In this document: piece by piece, positions 16,371 through 24,779 of the stretch
Layout of the letters: each line of letters opens with the position of its first letter
Position numbering within the stretch: the stretch's first letter is position 1
Assembly: GCA_029262195.1 (NCBI GenBank)
Contig: JAJCZX010000021.1
Coordinates: forward strand, 202,448 to 266,447
Direction: 5' to 3'
Length of the DNA stretch: 64,000 bases
Source: Gemmatimonadota bacterium
GTDB lineage: Bacteria; Gemmatimonadota; Gemmatimonadetes; Gemmatimonadales; GWC2-71-9
Program-made: the position numbers and the translations under genes
The notes under the pieces: model-generated
Databases searched by the model: none
Told to the model about the DNA's origin: nothing
The model's input: the letters and a program-made list of their open reading frames with translations, nothing else

Positions 16371-16952
16371 CTAGCTGATTACGGATAGCATCAAATCCAC
16401 GTTGCTTTTAAAAGTGGATTTCTTCGACCCCTGCTTGGCCATGACGTTGAGACCCATCACTCCATTGACGAGAAACTCGGCTATTTCCTTTATGTCACGC
16501 CCGGCGTCTATCTCGCCTGAAAGTTGGGCGCGTTTCAAGGCAGAAGTGAAAGCTCTGTTGAGGCGCTTTGTATTGGCCGCACAGGACGAGGCGACCTTCT
16601 TGTCCTGCACTCCCATCTCCATGATACTGTTGATCATCAGGCAAGCGTGTTTTCCCGCTGAACTGGACAGATGACCAACAACGCAGGTGAAATAAGCACG
16701 AATAGAATCAAGGCCGTCTTCTGAGTTTTCCATCGTTCCCAAAATGTCATCGCCTAATTCTTTTTTATAACGATCGAGCGTTGCGAGAAACAACTCATGC
16801 TTTCCGCCAAACGTGTCGTACATACTAAAGCGATTGATGCCCATACGGTCTACAAGGTCCTGAACAGATGTCGCTTCGTATCCCTTCTCCCAGAAGAGAT
16901 GCATCGCGTCGTTCAACGCTTTATCGGGGTCGAATTCTTTGTGTCTGGGCAT
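16371..16952 (-). CDS. TetR-family transcriptional regulator
   Basis: A 193-aa TetR/AcrR repressor. N-terminal helix-turn-helix: FDPDKALNDAMHLFWEKGYEA, then TSVQDLVDRMGINRFSMYDTFGGKHELF (each in part), ending at about residue 50. The rest is the helical ligand-binding/dimer domain, close to the TetR_C YxaF/NemR-like group with a Cys-containing segment (KHACLMINSIMEMG). First gene of the run TetR-SRPBCC-SDR on the minus strand. A palindrome with an AACGTACGTT core lies just upstream, and part of it recurs before the SRPBCC gene, which suggests autoregulation and control of the two enzymes. Confidence 0.92.
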   Translation of the reverse strand: MPRHKEFDPDKALNDAMHLFWEKGYEATSVQDLVDRMGINRFSMYDTFGGKHELFLATLDRYKKELGDDILGTMENSEDGLDSIRAYFTCVVGHLSSSAGKHACLMINSIMEMGVQDKKVASSCAANTKRLNRAFTSALKRAQLSGEIDAGRDIKEIAEFLVNGVMGLNVMAKQGSKKSTFKSNVDLMLSVIS

Positions 16953-16962
16953 TGTGTAAGGT

Positions 16963-16982
16963 TTCAGAACGTACGTTTAGAA
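16963..16982. promoter_or_regulatory. TetR operator palindrome upstream of tetR-like gene
   Basis: A 20-bp imperfect palindrome begins TTCAGAACG and ends CGTTTAGAA around a perfect 10-bp core AACGTACGTT (16968-16977). Sixteen of twenty positions are symmetric. It lies 11 bp before the TetR start codon, the expected place for an autoregulatory operator. Confidence 0.55.
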
Positions 16983-17047
16983 TACAAAACACCGACACCT
17001 GTGTCAATGTTCCGTTACTAAATCCTTCAGGTCCTTAGACAGCGGGA

Positions 17048-19312
17048 TTAAACCGTACCCCTCTCGCCCCCGGGCCGGAGGTTCTCTCGCAGATATCTGG
17101 TCAGAAGCCCATACAGATGTCGGGTTGTGCCCCTTCCTTCGAAAATCCCGTGGGATCTGTTTGGATATGACATCATGGTAAAATCTTTATTGAACTCGAT
17201 TAAGCGATTGATGAGAGCTTCGGTACCCTGGTAGTGGACGTTGTCGTCTCCCGTTCCGTGCACGAGTAACAGATTGCCTTCCAATTGGTTGGCGTATGTT
17301 ATTGGTGATCCGAGTCGGTAACCTTCCGGGTTGTTTTGTGGAGTGCCCATATAGCGTTCCTGGTAAATCGTGTCATAGTATCGCTGATCGGGAACGGGAG
17401 CGACTGACATCCCGGTTTGGTACACGTCGGGATGCCTGAACATGGCGTTCAAGGTCATAGATCCGCCCCCACTCCAACCCCAGATGGCCAACCTTTCAGC
17501 ATCCACGAACCGATACGTCGCAGCAATTGCTCTGGCTCCATTGGCTTGATCCTGCGAGGCAAGTGTGCCGATCTCGCCGTAAACGACCTTCCTCCAGTCA
17601 CGTCCACGCGGTGCGGGAGTCCCCCTGTTGTCGAGGCTCATCACTATGTAGCCCTGCTCGGCAACGTAGTGGTGCCAGAGCATTGTGCGGCCTCCCCATC
17701 GGTCCAGAACCGTCTGGCTCCAGGGTTCGCCATATACAAAGAACAGAACAGGGTATTTTCTGGTTGGATCGAAGTCAGAAGGTTTGATCATCCAGCCGTC
17801 GAGTTCCACACCCGGTTCAACTTCGACCCGGAAGAATTCTGTTTCTCCCAAAGTCAGTGCGCTGATGGTGCTTCGCAGCCGATCGTTTGTCACAAGCGTT
17901 TGCACGGACTCGTGGTCAGGTAGTTGAACAAGAGCGATCTGGGCCGGCGTCCCAAAGGTCGAGTACGTATGGAAAGCCCACCGTCCGTCCGGAGAAATCT
18001 GGTAACTGTGCGTTCCCGGTTGATTGGCCGGAGAAAGACGCTCGGCACTGCCGCGTCCGTTCAATCGCGATCTAAAGAGATATCTCTGCGTCGGGTTTTC
18101 GGGGGAGGCAATGTAGTAAACCCAGCCGTTGGCCTCGTCCACCAGTTGAACACTCATGATGTCGGTGTTAGCCGGCGTGACCGGTGTCAATCGACCATCA
18201 TCTCTGGAGGCGACATAGACGCGTCTCCAGCCGTCACGCTCGCTCACCCAGGTGAAGCGAGATCCGTTGTCCAACCACCTCAGGTCATTTCCGATGTCGA
18301 CCCATGCTGAGTCTGTTTCGGTCAGCACTGTCCTCACCCGGCCGTTGGAAACGTCGCCGAGCATGACGCGGTTGTTATTCTGGCGCCGGTTGAGGTACTG
18401 GATGACTATCTCGTCGGAGCTGGCGGCCCAGTCCATTCGCGCTATGTAGTTGTTACGCGGGTCTCCATCCAATTGCATCCAGACCGGTTCGCCGCCCGAT
18501 GCAGAGATAACTCCAACTCTTCCAGCCGAGTTGGTTTCGCCGGCCTTTGGGTACTGCACCGGAGTTACAAACGAGTAAAGCGAATCCGTGTTGTTAACCA
18601 ACAGGAAATCTCTCACACCGGTGGCATCAAGCTGCCAGAACGCAATGTTTTCCCCGTCCGGGCTCCATCGAAAACCATCGCGAAGAAAAAGTTCTTCCTC
18701 ATAAACCCAGTCGAACGTGCCGTTGATGGTTGTCGTCGAACCGTCGAACGTCAGGCGAGTTATTGCGCGGGTTTCGAGATTCTGAACGTAGAGGTCATGC
18801 TCCTGTACGTAACCAACTCTGGAGCCGTCGGGTGAAAACTTTGCGAACATCAGTGTTGCTTCGGGTGCATCGCCGCCGACCTGGAAGAGTTCGTGATCGT
18901 CCAAATCGAGAACCCAGTAGTCCCCTTTTGTGTTGGCACGCCAAACCCGCCGCGTGTTAGTGAAAATCAAGAGTCTTGAGTCGTCATCAGACCAGATGTA
19001 GTTGGCTATCCCAAGGGGCGTGTCGGATCCACGGGGGGTCAGTTGCTCAGAGGATACCAGTACTTCCCTATCACCCGTATTTGCCCGATAGGCAACTATG
19101 TCCCGTCCCGAACCCGACGGGGACGCCTCCACCGTTGTATACCGGCCGTCATCCAGCCATCGCGCCGGTCCGAACCCGTCTCCGAAAAAGTCTCCGGTCG
19201 AGAAAAGGCGGTCCAGGGTGAGTTCACCCGCAGCCTGAGCGGTGGTAGCCGTGGGAATGAAGATGGATAGGAAAACCGCGATTACGAGTGAGCGTTTGGC
19301 AAGATATTTCAT
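17048..19312 (-). CDS. S9-family peptidase, dipeptidyl peptidase IV type
   Basis: A 754-aa exported serine peptidase. Signal peptide at the N-terminus (KRSLVIAVFLSIFIPTATT, ending ...TAQAA). Residues ~60-480 form a DPP IV-type beta-propeller (e.g. FDWVYEEELF, which carries the Glu-Glu pair that binds the substrate N-terminus). The C-terminal alpha/beta-hydrolase domain has GWSGGGS with Ser614, Asp690 (GTGDDN) and His721 (RSHGIF). It should release X-Pro/X-Ala dipeptides from peptides outside the cytoplasm. Stands alone on the minus strand, between tetR and the DUF4097-like gene; a good terminator precedes it. Confidence 0.95.
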   Translation of the reverse strand: MKYLAKRSLVIAVFLSIFIPTATTAQAAGELTLDRLFSTGDFFGDGFGPARWLDDGRYTTVEASPSGSGRDIVAYRANTGDREVLVSSEQLTPRGSDTPLGIANYIWSDDDSRLLIFTNTRRVWRANTKGDYWVLDLDDHELFQVGGDAPEATLMFAKFSPDGSRVGYVQEHDLYVQNLETRAITRLTFDGSTTTINGTFDWVYEEELFLRDGFRWSPDGENIAFWQLDATGVRDFLLVNNTDSLYSFVTPVQYPKAGETNSAGRVGVISASGGEPVWMQLDGDPRNNYIARMDWAASSDEIVIQYLNRRQNNNRVMLGDVSNGRVRTVLTETDSAWVDIGNDLRWLDNGSRFTWVSERDGWRRVYVASRDDGRLTPVTPANTDIMSVQLVDEANGWVYYIASPENPTQRYLFRSRLNGRGSAERLSPANQPGTHSYQISPDGRWAFHTYSTFGTPAQIALVQLPDHESVQTLVTNDRLRSTISALTLGETEFFRVEVEPGVELDGWMIKPSDFDPTRKYPVLFFVYGEPWSQTVLDRWGGRTMLWHHYVAEQGYIVMSLDNRGTPAPRGRDWRKVVYGEIGTLASQDQANGARAIAATYRFVDAERLAIWGWSGGGSMTLNAMFRHPDVYQTGMSVAPVPDQRYYDTIYQERYMGTPQNNPEGYRLGSPITYANQLEGNLLLVHGTGDDNVHYQGTEALINRLIEFNKDFTMMSYPNRSHGIFEGRGTTRHLYGLLTRYLRENLRPGGERGTV

Positions 19313-19395
19313 TTTGAAACAACCCCTACGGTTCGAATTGTGTTCGTTGTGTTTGGGAACGTAGCGAAACGAAATTCCTATGGCAAAGTACCAAC

Positions 19396-19431
19396 AAAAA
19401 AAGGGGCACGGTTGAATTGAAACCGTGCCCC
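19396..19431 (-). terminator. Rho-independent terminator
   Basis: GGGGCACGGTT (19403-19413) pairs with AACCGTGCCCC (19421-19431) across a 7-base loop. On the minus strand the 11-bp stem is followed by seven T (complement of 19396-19402). It terminates the DUF4097-like gene that ends at 19472 and insulates the S9 peptidase gene. Confidence 0.85.
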
Positions 19432-19471
19432 TTTGCCCCTTCGACGTTTTTGAAGCGTCAGCGAGCCAGCC

Positions 19472-20281
19472 TTAAATCTCTCGGATGCTCACTCCACCAT
19501 TGGTGGTAACCGCGCGGATTGTCGGTCCCCCATCTCCGAGGTCGGTCGTAAGGCGGCGACGGTTCATTCGACCCTGGATTGTAATGGGGAAGTCTATATC
19601 GATGCCCCCGTTCACGGTGCCGGTTTCCAGGTGGGCATTGTAGCCTTCCGGGACAAACATTCTTACGCCTCCGTTAGTGGTCTCGACATCCAGTCCGCGA
19701 CCGTTCCAGGTCGTACCGTCGAGCGTCACGTGAACTCCCCCATTGGTTGTACGTCCCCTGACGTCTCCTCCAACCCCATCCAGGTACGCGCCGCCGTTTG
19801 TCACCTGAAACTCAATATTCCCGCTGATTCCGTCGATATGAATCCCGCCGTTTGTTGACACCAGATCCAGGTTGGATTGTCGGGGTGCAAACACATAGTA
19901 GCTCACACTCCACCCCTCCCTGCGGCGGCTCCTTGGCCCATCGGCTTCGATTCTGGTTCCGAAGTTGAGCTCGACCTCGGATGCTAATTCCTCGGCGTCT
20001 GAATACCCCCTCGCGTGGGCCGTGACTCTCGCCCGTACGAGGATTTCGTTTCTATCCCAGGCCGTGACCGTTATCCCTCCGTTGGGACGGGCATTGATGT
20101 CGATCATGTCGCGGTCCGAAATGGCCTGCTCGCGCACCTCGCAAAACCGGTCTTCGTCCCTGTTGTTTCTGAGGTAGTCTCCGCAGAGATCGTCGTCAGG
20201 GCGTTCCTGCGCCATCAGCGCTGTTGCCATCGTGAGCATGGCCAGTGCGAAGAAAAACTGCTTAGAAATGCGTGATTCCAT
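19472..20281 (-). CDS. Exported DUF4097-like repeat protein (putative adhesin/bactofilin-like stack)
   Basis: A 269-aa exported protein (signal peptide KQFFFALAMLTMATALMAQ). The mature part holds seven NGG[IVA] motifs at irregular spacing of about 18-40 residues (PNGGITV, TNGGIHI, TNGGAYL, TNGGVHV, TNGGVRM, VNGGIDI, TNGGVSI). This is the DUF4097-type beta-helical stack, in which each turn ends with a conserved Asn-Gly-Gly. ATG at 20281 with AGGA upstream. A strong terminator follows. Divergent from the BTAD regulator with only 74 bp between the starts, so the two may share a control region. Such proteins are often near anti-sigma/regulatory genes; role here unknown. Confidence 0.8.
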   Translation of the reverse strand: MESRISKQFFFALAMLTMATALMAQERPDDDLCGDYLRNNRDEDRFCEVREQAISDRDMIDINARPNGGITVTAWDRNEILVRARVTAHARGYSDAEELASEVELNFGTRIEADGPRSRRREGWSVSYYVFAPRQSNLDLVSTNGGIHIDGISGNIEFQVTNGGAYLDGVGGDVRGRTTNGGVHVTLDGTTWNGRGLDVETTNGGVRMFVPEGYNAHLETGTVNGGIDIDFPITIQGRMNRRRLTTDLGDGGPTIRAVTTNGGVSIREI

Positions 20282-20355
20282 AAGAAATGTCCTAATAGTT
20301 TAGATCCGTATATCTTTGCACTGGGTTAGATGGCCAAACCATGCTGAGGGTTGGA

Positions 20356-22257
20356 ATGATCGAATATCGATTTTTGGGGCCGGCTGAAGTGCGAGTGGAT
20401 GGAGATGCGCCTCCGCCGGAATTGCGTTGGAGAAAAAACCTCGCGCTGGCAGCGTATTTGATATGCTCGGCTGGTCGCCCGAGTACGAGGGATCACCTCA
20501 CCGGGCTGCTTTGGGCAGAAAAACCTGACCATTCGGCGCGGCATTCGTTGCGTGAAGCTCTGAGGTCCATACGGAAGAACGCCGGATCCGACAGTCTGGC
20601 GGTTGAGGGGGAGCAAATAACCCTCGATCTCAACCAGCTGTCGGTGGATCTGGGTCATTTCGACGAATTTGTATCGAGTGGGGACCTTCGATCCGCCTGG
20701 AATTCTGTGCGAGGCGAGTTCATGGAGGGGTTTGCCGTACCGGATAGCTCGGGCTTCGAGGATTGGCTCCTCTCCGAACGAATGGCGTGGGGGCGCAAAA
20801 TGGCTGATGTTGCCACAGGGTTGAGCAACCAATTGCTGGACTCAGGCGACGATCCTGCAGCCCTGTTGGTTCTCGAAAAAGCCTGTTCCATTTTCCCGGA
20901 TTCCGAACCACTGGGGCGACTGTTGATTCGAGCCCATTCGCTTGCTGGAGACAGGACCGGCGCTATAAAGGCCTTCGAAGTTCTGGAGTCCAGGTTGGAT
21001 GCCCTTGGAATCACGCCCGCCACCGAGACCGTTCGCCTCGTTGACCTTGCTCGATCGGATAAAGACTGGGCGTCGGCCCCGGCGGATATGAAGCCCCGCG
21101 CATTATCGTCGGAACGCAGGTTACCGTTGACCGGTCGAGGGCTGCAGTTGGCGAGAGGATTGGAGCTCTGGTCCTCATGTCTCGAAAATTCGCGTTCTAC
21201 GGTCATTGTAGTCGAGGGAGACCCCGGTTCGGGAAAGTCGAGGTTTTCGGAAGAGTTGATTGCGCGGACAAGATTGGATGGCGCGCAGGTCGCCAATGTG
21301 CGGGCGGTACTCGGCGACCAAACCGAACCGTTCAGCGGTCTTGTCGGAATCGCGAGCGGTGGACTGGGGAATTCCCTCGGAGTCCTCGGTACAGACCCTG
21401 AAGCCCTGGGGGTCATTGGAGCAAAGATCCCCGAGTGGCGTGACCGGTTCAGTCCCGGCAAGCCGACCCCGGGGGCGTTGTCCTTCGGCAATGCCGTGCT
21501 CGCGGTACTCCTTTCAATAACTGAGGAGAGTCCGGTGGCGATTCTCGTTGACGACGCCCACTTCGTGGATGCCGAGTCGCTAGAGGTACTGGCAGGTTTC
21601 GTGCGGAGTCTTGCAGAGCGGAGGTTTTTCCTCGTTCTGAACACCAACTGCGGCCAGTCGACTCCAGAGATTGATGAATTGCGGGCACGGATGGGTCGAG
21701 AAGTAACGGGTGGGGTTTTGAAACTGGCTCCACTCGATTTGGACGAAATAGCAGAGTTGGCTGGCAGGGTTCTTCCAGAATACGAACCTGCGGCGATTGA
21801 ACGGGTTGCCCGCCGCCTTGTCGAAGACACCGCTGGCTTGCCGGTGCTGGTGGTTGAAATGCTTCATGCGGTGGCGCAGGGGCTGGAGCTGGAGCGGTTT
21901 GAAAACGCCTGGCCGTCCCCGCTACAAACTCTGGATCAGACGATGCCGGGAGATCTCCCCGATTCTGTGGTGGGTGCGATCCGGGTTGGGTTCAGGAAAC
22001 TATCCGACGATGCCCAGGAAGTTGTTTCAGCTGCGGCAGTTATTTCGGGGCGAATCAGTCAGGCCCAGTTTGAAAAGGTGCTTGACCTGCCCAGGAAAGA
22101 CCTCGAAAAAGCCCTGGATGAGACGGAGTGGCTCCGCTGGTTGGCTGCTGAACCACGCGGTTACTCGTTCGTTGCCAGAATTGTTCGAGAAGTAGTTTTG
22201 AAGGATCTGGTTAGCGTCGGCAAACGCCAACGAATTCAGAAGGCCGCGCGCTCCTGA
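20356..22257 (+). CDS. BTAD-domain transcriptional regulator with AAA ATPase, short form
   Basis: A 633-aa SARP-like regulator. Residues 1-90 are an OmpR-type winged helix (RFLGPAEVRVDG to LRWRKNLALAAYL), ~100-235 the BTAD helical domain (LDSGDDPAALLVLEKACSI, in part), then an NTPase with P-loop GDPGSGKS at 288-295 and Walker B ILVDDAH at 396-402. ATG 20356 is preferred because GAGGG lies at a normal distance; ATG 20341 is also possible. It stops soon after the ATPase (IQKAARS) and lacks the long TPR tail of typical relatives. Following codons in any frame do not restore a TPR region, so it may be a naturally short form or a trimmed one. Divergent from the DUF4097-like gene, a likely target. 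Confidence 0.85.
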   Translation: MIEYRFLGPAEVRVDGDAPPPELRWRKNLALAAYLICSAGRPSTRDHLTGLLWAEKPDHSARHSLREALRSIRKNAGSDSLAVEGEQITLDLNQLSVDLGHFDEFVSSGDLRSAWNSVRGEFMEGFAVPDSSGFEDWLLSERMAWGRKMADVATGLSNQLLDSGDDPAALLVLEKACSIFPDSEPLGRLLIRAHSLAGDRTGAIKAFEVLESRLDALGITPATETVRLVDLARSDKDWASAPADMKPRALSSERRLPLTGRGLQLARGLELWSSCLENSRSTVIVVEGDPGSGKSRFSEELIARTRLDGAQVANVRAVLGDQTEPFSGLVGIASGGLGNSLGVLGTDPEALGVIGAKIPEWRDRFSPGKPTPGALSFGNAVLAVLLSITEESPVAILVDDAHFVDAESLEVLAGFVRSLAERRFFLVLNTNCGQSTPEIDELRARMGREVTGGVLKLAPLDLDEIAELAGRVLPEYEPAAIERVARRLVEDTAGLPVLVVEMLHAVAQGLELERFENAWPSPLQTLDQTMPGDLPDSVVGAIRVGFRKLSDDAQEVVSAAAVISGRISQAQFEKVLDLPRKDLEKALDETEWLRWLAAEPRGYSFVARIVREVVLKDLVSVGKRQRIQKAARS

Positions 22258-22381
22258 AGATTCAACCCGCGGCGTTGTGTTTCAAATCCGACTCCGTCCA
22301 CGCCGCTTGCCAGGTTTCGTGTTTTGCATAACCTTATGGCGGGGGTGTGAAAATGATTGTTTCCCGTACCAGGTTCGTCTT

Positions 22382-22876
22382 TTGACCAGCTTTTCTCGAC
22401 AGTTCGCTGCTGTCGGCGCACCGGTTTTGTTGGTGTTGGTGGCATCGCTTCAAATGTTCAATAGTTCCCGGCACGGTTTGTCTCCATGGAAGGGTGGCGG
22501 TTTCGGGATGTTCTCGACCGTAGATGCACCGCCACTGCGCTCTATTCGTTTCCAACTGTTATCCGACATTGGTCCGGTGGAAGTGACCCCTCCGGAGTCG
22601 TTCCAAAAGCTCGTATTGCAAGCGACCAACTTTCCCACGGCGTCCAATATCGAAGGTCTCCTCGACGACGTGTCGCGGGTGGATTACTCTAGTCCCTATC
22701 CGATACCGGGAGTTTTGCCGGGCGATTCAGTCAGGACGACGGGCGTGGCCGTAGAGGTGGCACGAATGATCTTCGACCCCGACACCAGGGTGATCAGGAT
22801 GGTGCAGCTCCGTTCAGACAGTGTCGAATATCCGGACGGTGCACGCTGGATTCACGCCGAGGAGGTTGAGAATTGA
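22382..22876 (+). CDS. Membrane-anchored protein of unknown function, partner of next gene
   Basis: A 164-aa protein from TTG 22382 (CCAGG upstream at 8 bases); the frame is open further up to GTG 22277, but that would add residues with no signal-like character. An N-terminal membrane helix (VGAPVLLVLVASLQMF) is followed by a Ser-rich/aromatic stretch with PWKGGGFGMFSTVD, and then a mixed alpha/beta domain that is likely extracytoplasmic. The stop overlaps the TTG start of the next gene as TTGA, so the two are coupled. No known family recognised with confidence; the WKGGGFGMF segment would be a good search probe. Confidence 0.6.
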   Translation: MTSFSRQFAAVGAPVLLVLVASLQMFNSSRHGLSPWKGGGFGMFSTVDAPPLRSIRFQLLSDIGPVEVTPPESFQKLVLQATNFPTASNIEGLLDDVSRVDYSSPYPIPGVLPGDSVRTTGVAVEVARMIFDPDTRVIRMVQLRSDSVEYPDGARWIHAEEVEN

Positions 22877-23751
22877 CGAACTTCCGTGAGGCGTTTGGAG
22901 CAACATCGAGTTACATCGCCAGGATGAGTACGCTCGATATTGCGGCCCGGCTTACTCTGGTAATCCTGCTGCTCAAGAGCACGGGCGTCTGGTACGTGCA
23001 GATCCCGATGGTGCCGCTATGCGTCGCGGGGCTTGGTTTCTCAGCGGTCTATCGGAGGTGGGAGTACTGGGCCACCATCTCAGCAATTCTCGCGGTGGCT
23101 TACTTCAGGAACTGGTTTGCGATCGACAATCACGATTTCCTTCTGGGCTACTGGTGCCTCGCCCTTGCATTCTCAGTAGCCCGCGAAGACCCGGCTCAAT
23201 GGCTTGCGAAAAACGCACGTCTGCTGGTGGGACTGAGTTTTCTGTTCGCGGTACTTTGGCGTGCCATGTCTCCCGACTTTCTTACAGGCGATTTTTTCCA
23301 CTTTCTTTTCTTGACGAATACGAGGTTCACGTGGCTTGCCTCGGTAGTTGGAGGTCTAAGTGCGGAAGCGCTGGCGGGAAACCAGGCGGCGGTGGCGACA
23401 TTGGTTTCTGACCCATCAACGATCGCGCCGCTCACCTCTTCTCCGACACTTCCGATTCTCGCAATTGTGGTCACATGGTGGGTGTTCCTACTTGAAGCTA
23501 CGATCGCAATGGCTTTTCTCCTTCCACTTACCGGACAATGGAGCAAAACGCGTGACCTGGCCATGTTGGCATTCCTTTTCTCAACATACGCCGCGGCGTC
23601 CGTTGTGACCTTTGGTTGGATTCTCGCGGTTATGGGTTTTTCGCAAATGGACCCGAGAAGACAAGGATTTCGGATTGCCTACCTGGTGGCCTTCGTCTGG
23701 GTGTGGTTGGGGATCACTCCCTGGGGTAATCTTGTTGCTGTGTTTTCCTGA
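22873..23751 (+). CDS. Polytopic membrane protein, unknown
   Basis: A 292-aa integral membrane protein with about seven or eight hydrophobic segments, for example ARLTLVILLLKSTG, ATISAILAVAYF, LLVGLSFLFAVLW, ILAIVVTWWVFLLEA, AIAMAFLLPL (near), LAMLAFLFSTYAAAS and AYLVAFVWVWLG. Start TTG 22873 overlaps the previous stop by four bases. The layout, a short anchored partner plus a polytopic protein, resembles HTTM/DoxX-like pairs, but no diagnostic motif was seen, so I leave the family open. The two genes form their own unit between the BTAD regulator and the DUF1801 gene. Confidence 0.65.
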   Translation: MTNFREAFGATSSYIARMSTLDIAARLTLVILLLKSTGVWYVQIPMVPLCVAGLGFSAVYRRWEYWATISAILAVAYFRNWFAIDNHDFLLGYWCLALAFSVAREDPAQWLAKNARLLVGLSFLFAVLWRAMSPDFLTGDFFHFLFLTNTRFTWLASVVGGLSAEALAGNQAAVATLVSDPSTIAPLTSSPTLPILAIVVTWWVFLLEATIAMAFLLPLTGQWSKTRDLAMLAFLFSTYAAASVVTFGWILAVMGFSQMDPRRQGFRIAYLVAFVWVWLGITPWGNLVAVFS

Positions 23752-23802
23752 ATTACTGTCACCCACCACCCCGTTACACGTTCATTGAGTAGGAGGCCTT
23801 CG

Positions 23803-24216
23803 ATGGCAGAGCTGAAAACCAAACCCAACAACGCGAGTGTCGCAGATTTTTTGAAGGGCATCGAAGACGACCAAAAGCGGGCCGATTGCCGGGCAGTTTT
23901 GAAAATCATGAAGAAGGTTACGGGCAAGAAGGCCAAGATGTGGGGAGACAGCATAGTCGGGTTTGGGAGTTATAGCTACAAGTATGCAAGCGGTCGCGAA
24001 GGAGATTGGTTTGTGTGTGGTTTTGCTCCCCGCAAAAGAGACCTGACTCTCTACATTATGTCAGGTTTTTCGAGGTATGGTGCGTTGATGAAAAAACTTG
24101 GGAAACATAAGACCGGGAGTTCTTGCCTCTACATCAAGCGTCTTTCGGACGTGGACGAAGAAGTGTTAACCCGATTGATCGCCGAATCGGTGCAGTTTCT
24201 TTCGAAACCGAAATAG
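23803..24216 (+). CDS. DUF1801 domain protein
   Basis: A 137-aa DUF1801 protein (YdhG-like fold). ATG 23803 has AGGAGG at the right distance, which decides it over the TTG 18 bases upstream. Typical features: VADFLKGIEDDQKRADCRA near the N-terminus, WGDSIVGFGSYSYKYASG, and the FAPRKRDLTLYIM strand. Lys-rich, soluble and presumably cytoplasmic. Family members are small alpha/beta proteins of unknown function. Ends just before a convergent thioesterase gene (13 bp). Confidence 0.9.
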   Translation: MAELKTKPNNASVADFLKGIEDDQKRADCRAVLKIMKKVTGKKAKMWGDSIVGFGSYSYKYASGREGDWFVCGFAPRKRDLTLYIMSGFSRYGALMKKLGKHKTGSSCLYIKRLSDVDEEVLTRLIAESVQFLSKPK

Positions 24217-24229
24217 TCGGGCCGGTTTC

Positions 24230-24709
24230 TTAAATCGGCATGTTGTCGGGTGCCGGCTTGTGGCTGCCACTGACGGCGACGATCCCGTCGCAGGTAGCAC
24301 AGACCTGTCCGTTTTGATCAATCAATTGAGCGGTGGAGAACACCAGGTTTCGCCCTACCCGAGTTGGCTTTCCGAGCACTTCAAATTTCTCGCCCACCAC
24401 CGGACGGAGGAATTGGATACTGAGTTGCGCAACGCCGGCCCGTCGTCCGACGACGTGGAGGAACCCGGTCAGCCCGATCACCATATCGAACAGGCCAGCG
24501 ATGACAGCCCCGTTCAGCGCGTCGGTGCCGAGACCACCGCGGTGGTATTCCTGGATCGGGTCCACGACGGCTCGGACCTCTCCGTCCCGGGTTAATTCAA
24601 CACCGGCGCCAAGATGCTTCATTGCAGGATGGTCGTTCCAGAGAGTGAGGAGTCGGTCCCGTTCCTCCTCGGTCAGATCCGCTTTTTTTGGGCTCATTTC
24701 CATGTTCAT
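24230..24709 (-). CDS. PaaI-family hotdog thioesterase
   Basis: A 159-aa hotdog-fold protein. The central helix segment GTDALNGAVIAGLFDMVIGLTG carries the residues that usually sit at the active site (in part), followed by strands LSIQFLRPVVGEKFEVLGK and GRNLVFSTAQLIDQNGQ. This layout is that of PaaI/YdiI acyl-CoA thioesterases, which hydrolyse acyl-CoA in the cytoplasm. The usual HGG motif reads YHRGGLGTDALNG, so the His-Arg-Gly-Gly order is slightly altered. Convergent with the DUF1801 gene. Confidence 0.85.
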   Translation of the reverse strand: MNMEMSPKKADLTEEERDRLLTLWNDHPAMKHLGAGVELTRDGEVRAVVDPIQEYHRGGLGTDALNGAVIAGLFDMVIGLTGFLHVVGRRAGVAQLSIQFLRPVVGEKFEVLGKPTRVGRNLVFSTAQLIDQNGQVCATCDGIVAVSGSHKPAPDNMPI

Positions 24710-24779
24710 AGTCTAATCGGGAGGAGGCCCTTGTTCCATTCTCGCCCACGGTGCCGAATTTTGGTTAAGTTGCAAGCCC

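Noticed and set aside
20655..21830. Long open frame (391 codons) on the minus strand inside the BTAD regulator
   Set aside because: It mirrors the regulator in a GC-skewed frame, is Ser/Arg/Pro-rich without any domain, and the plus-strand protein has clear motifs.
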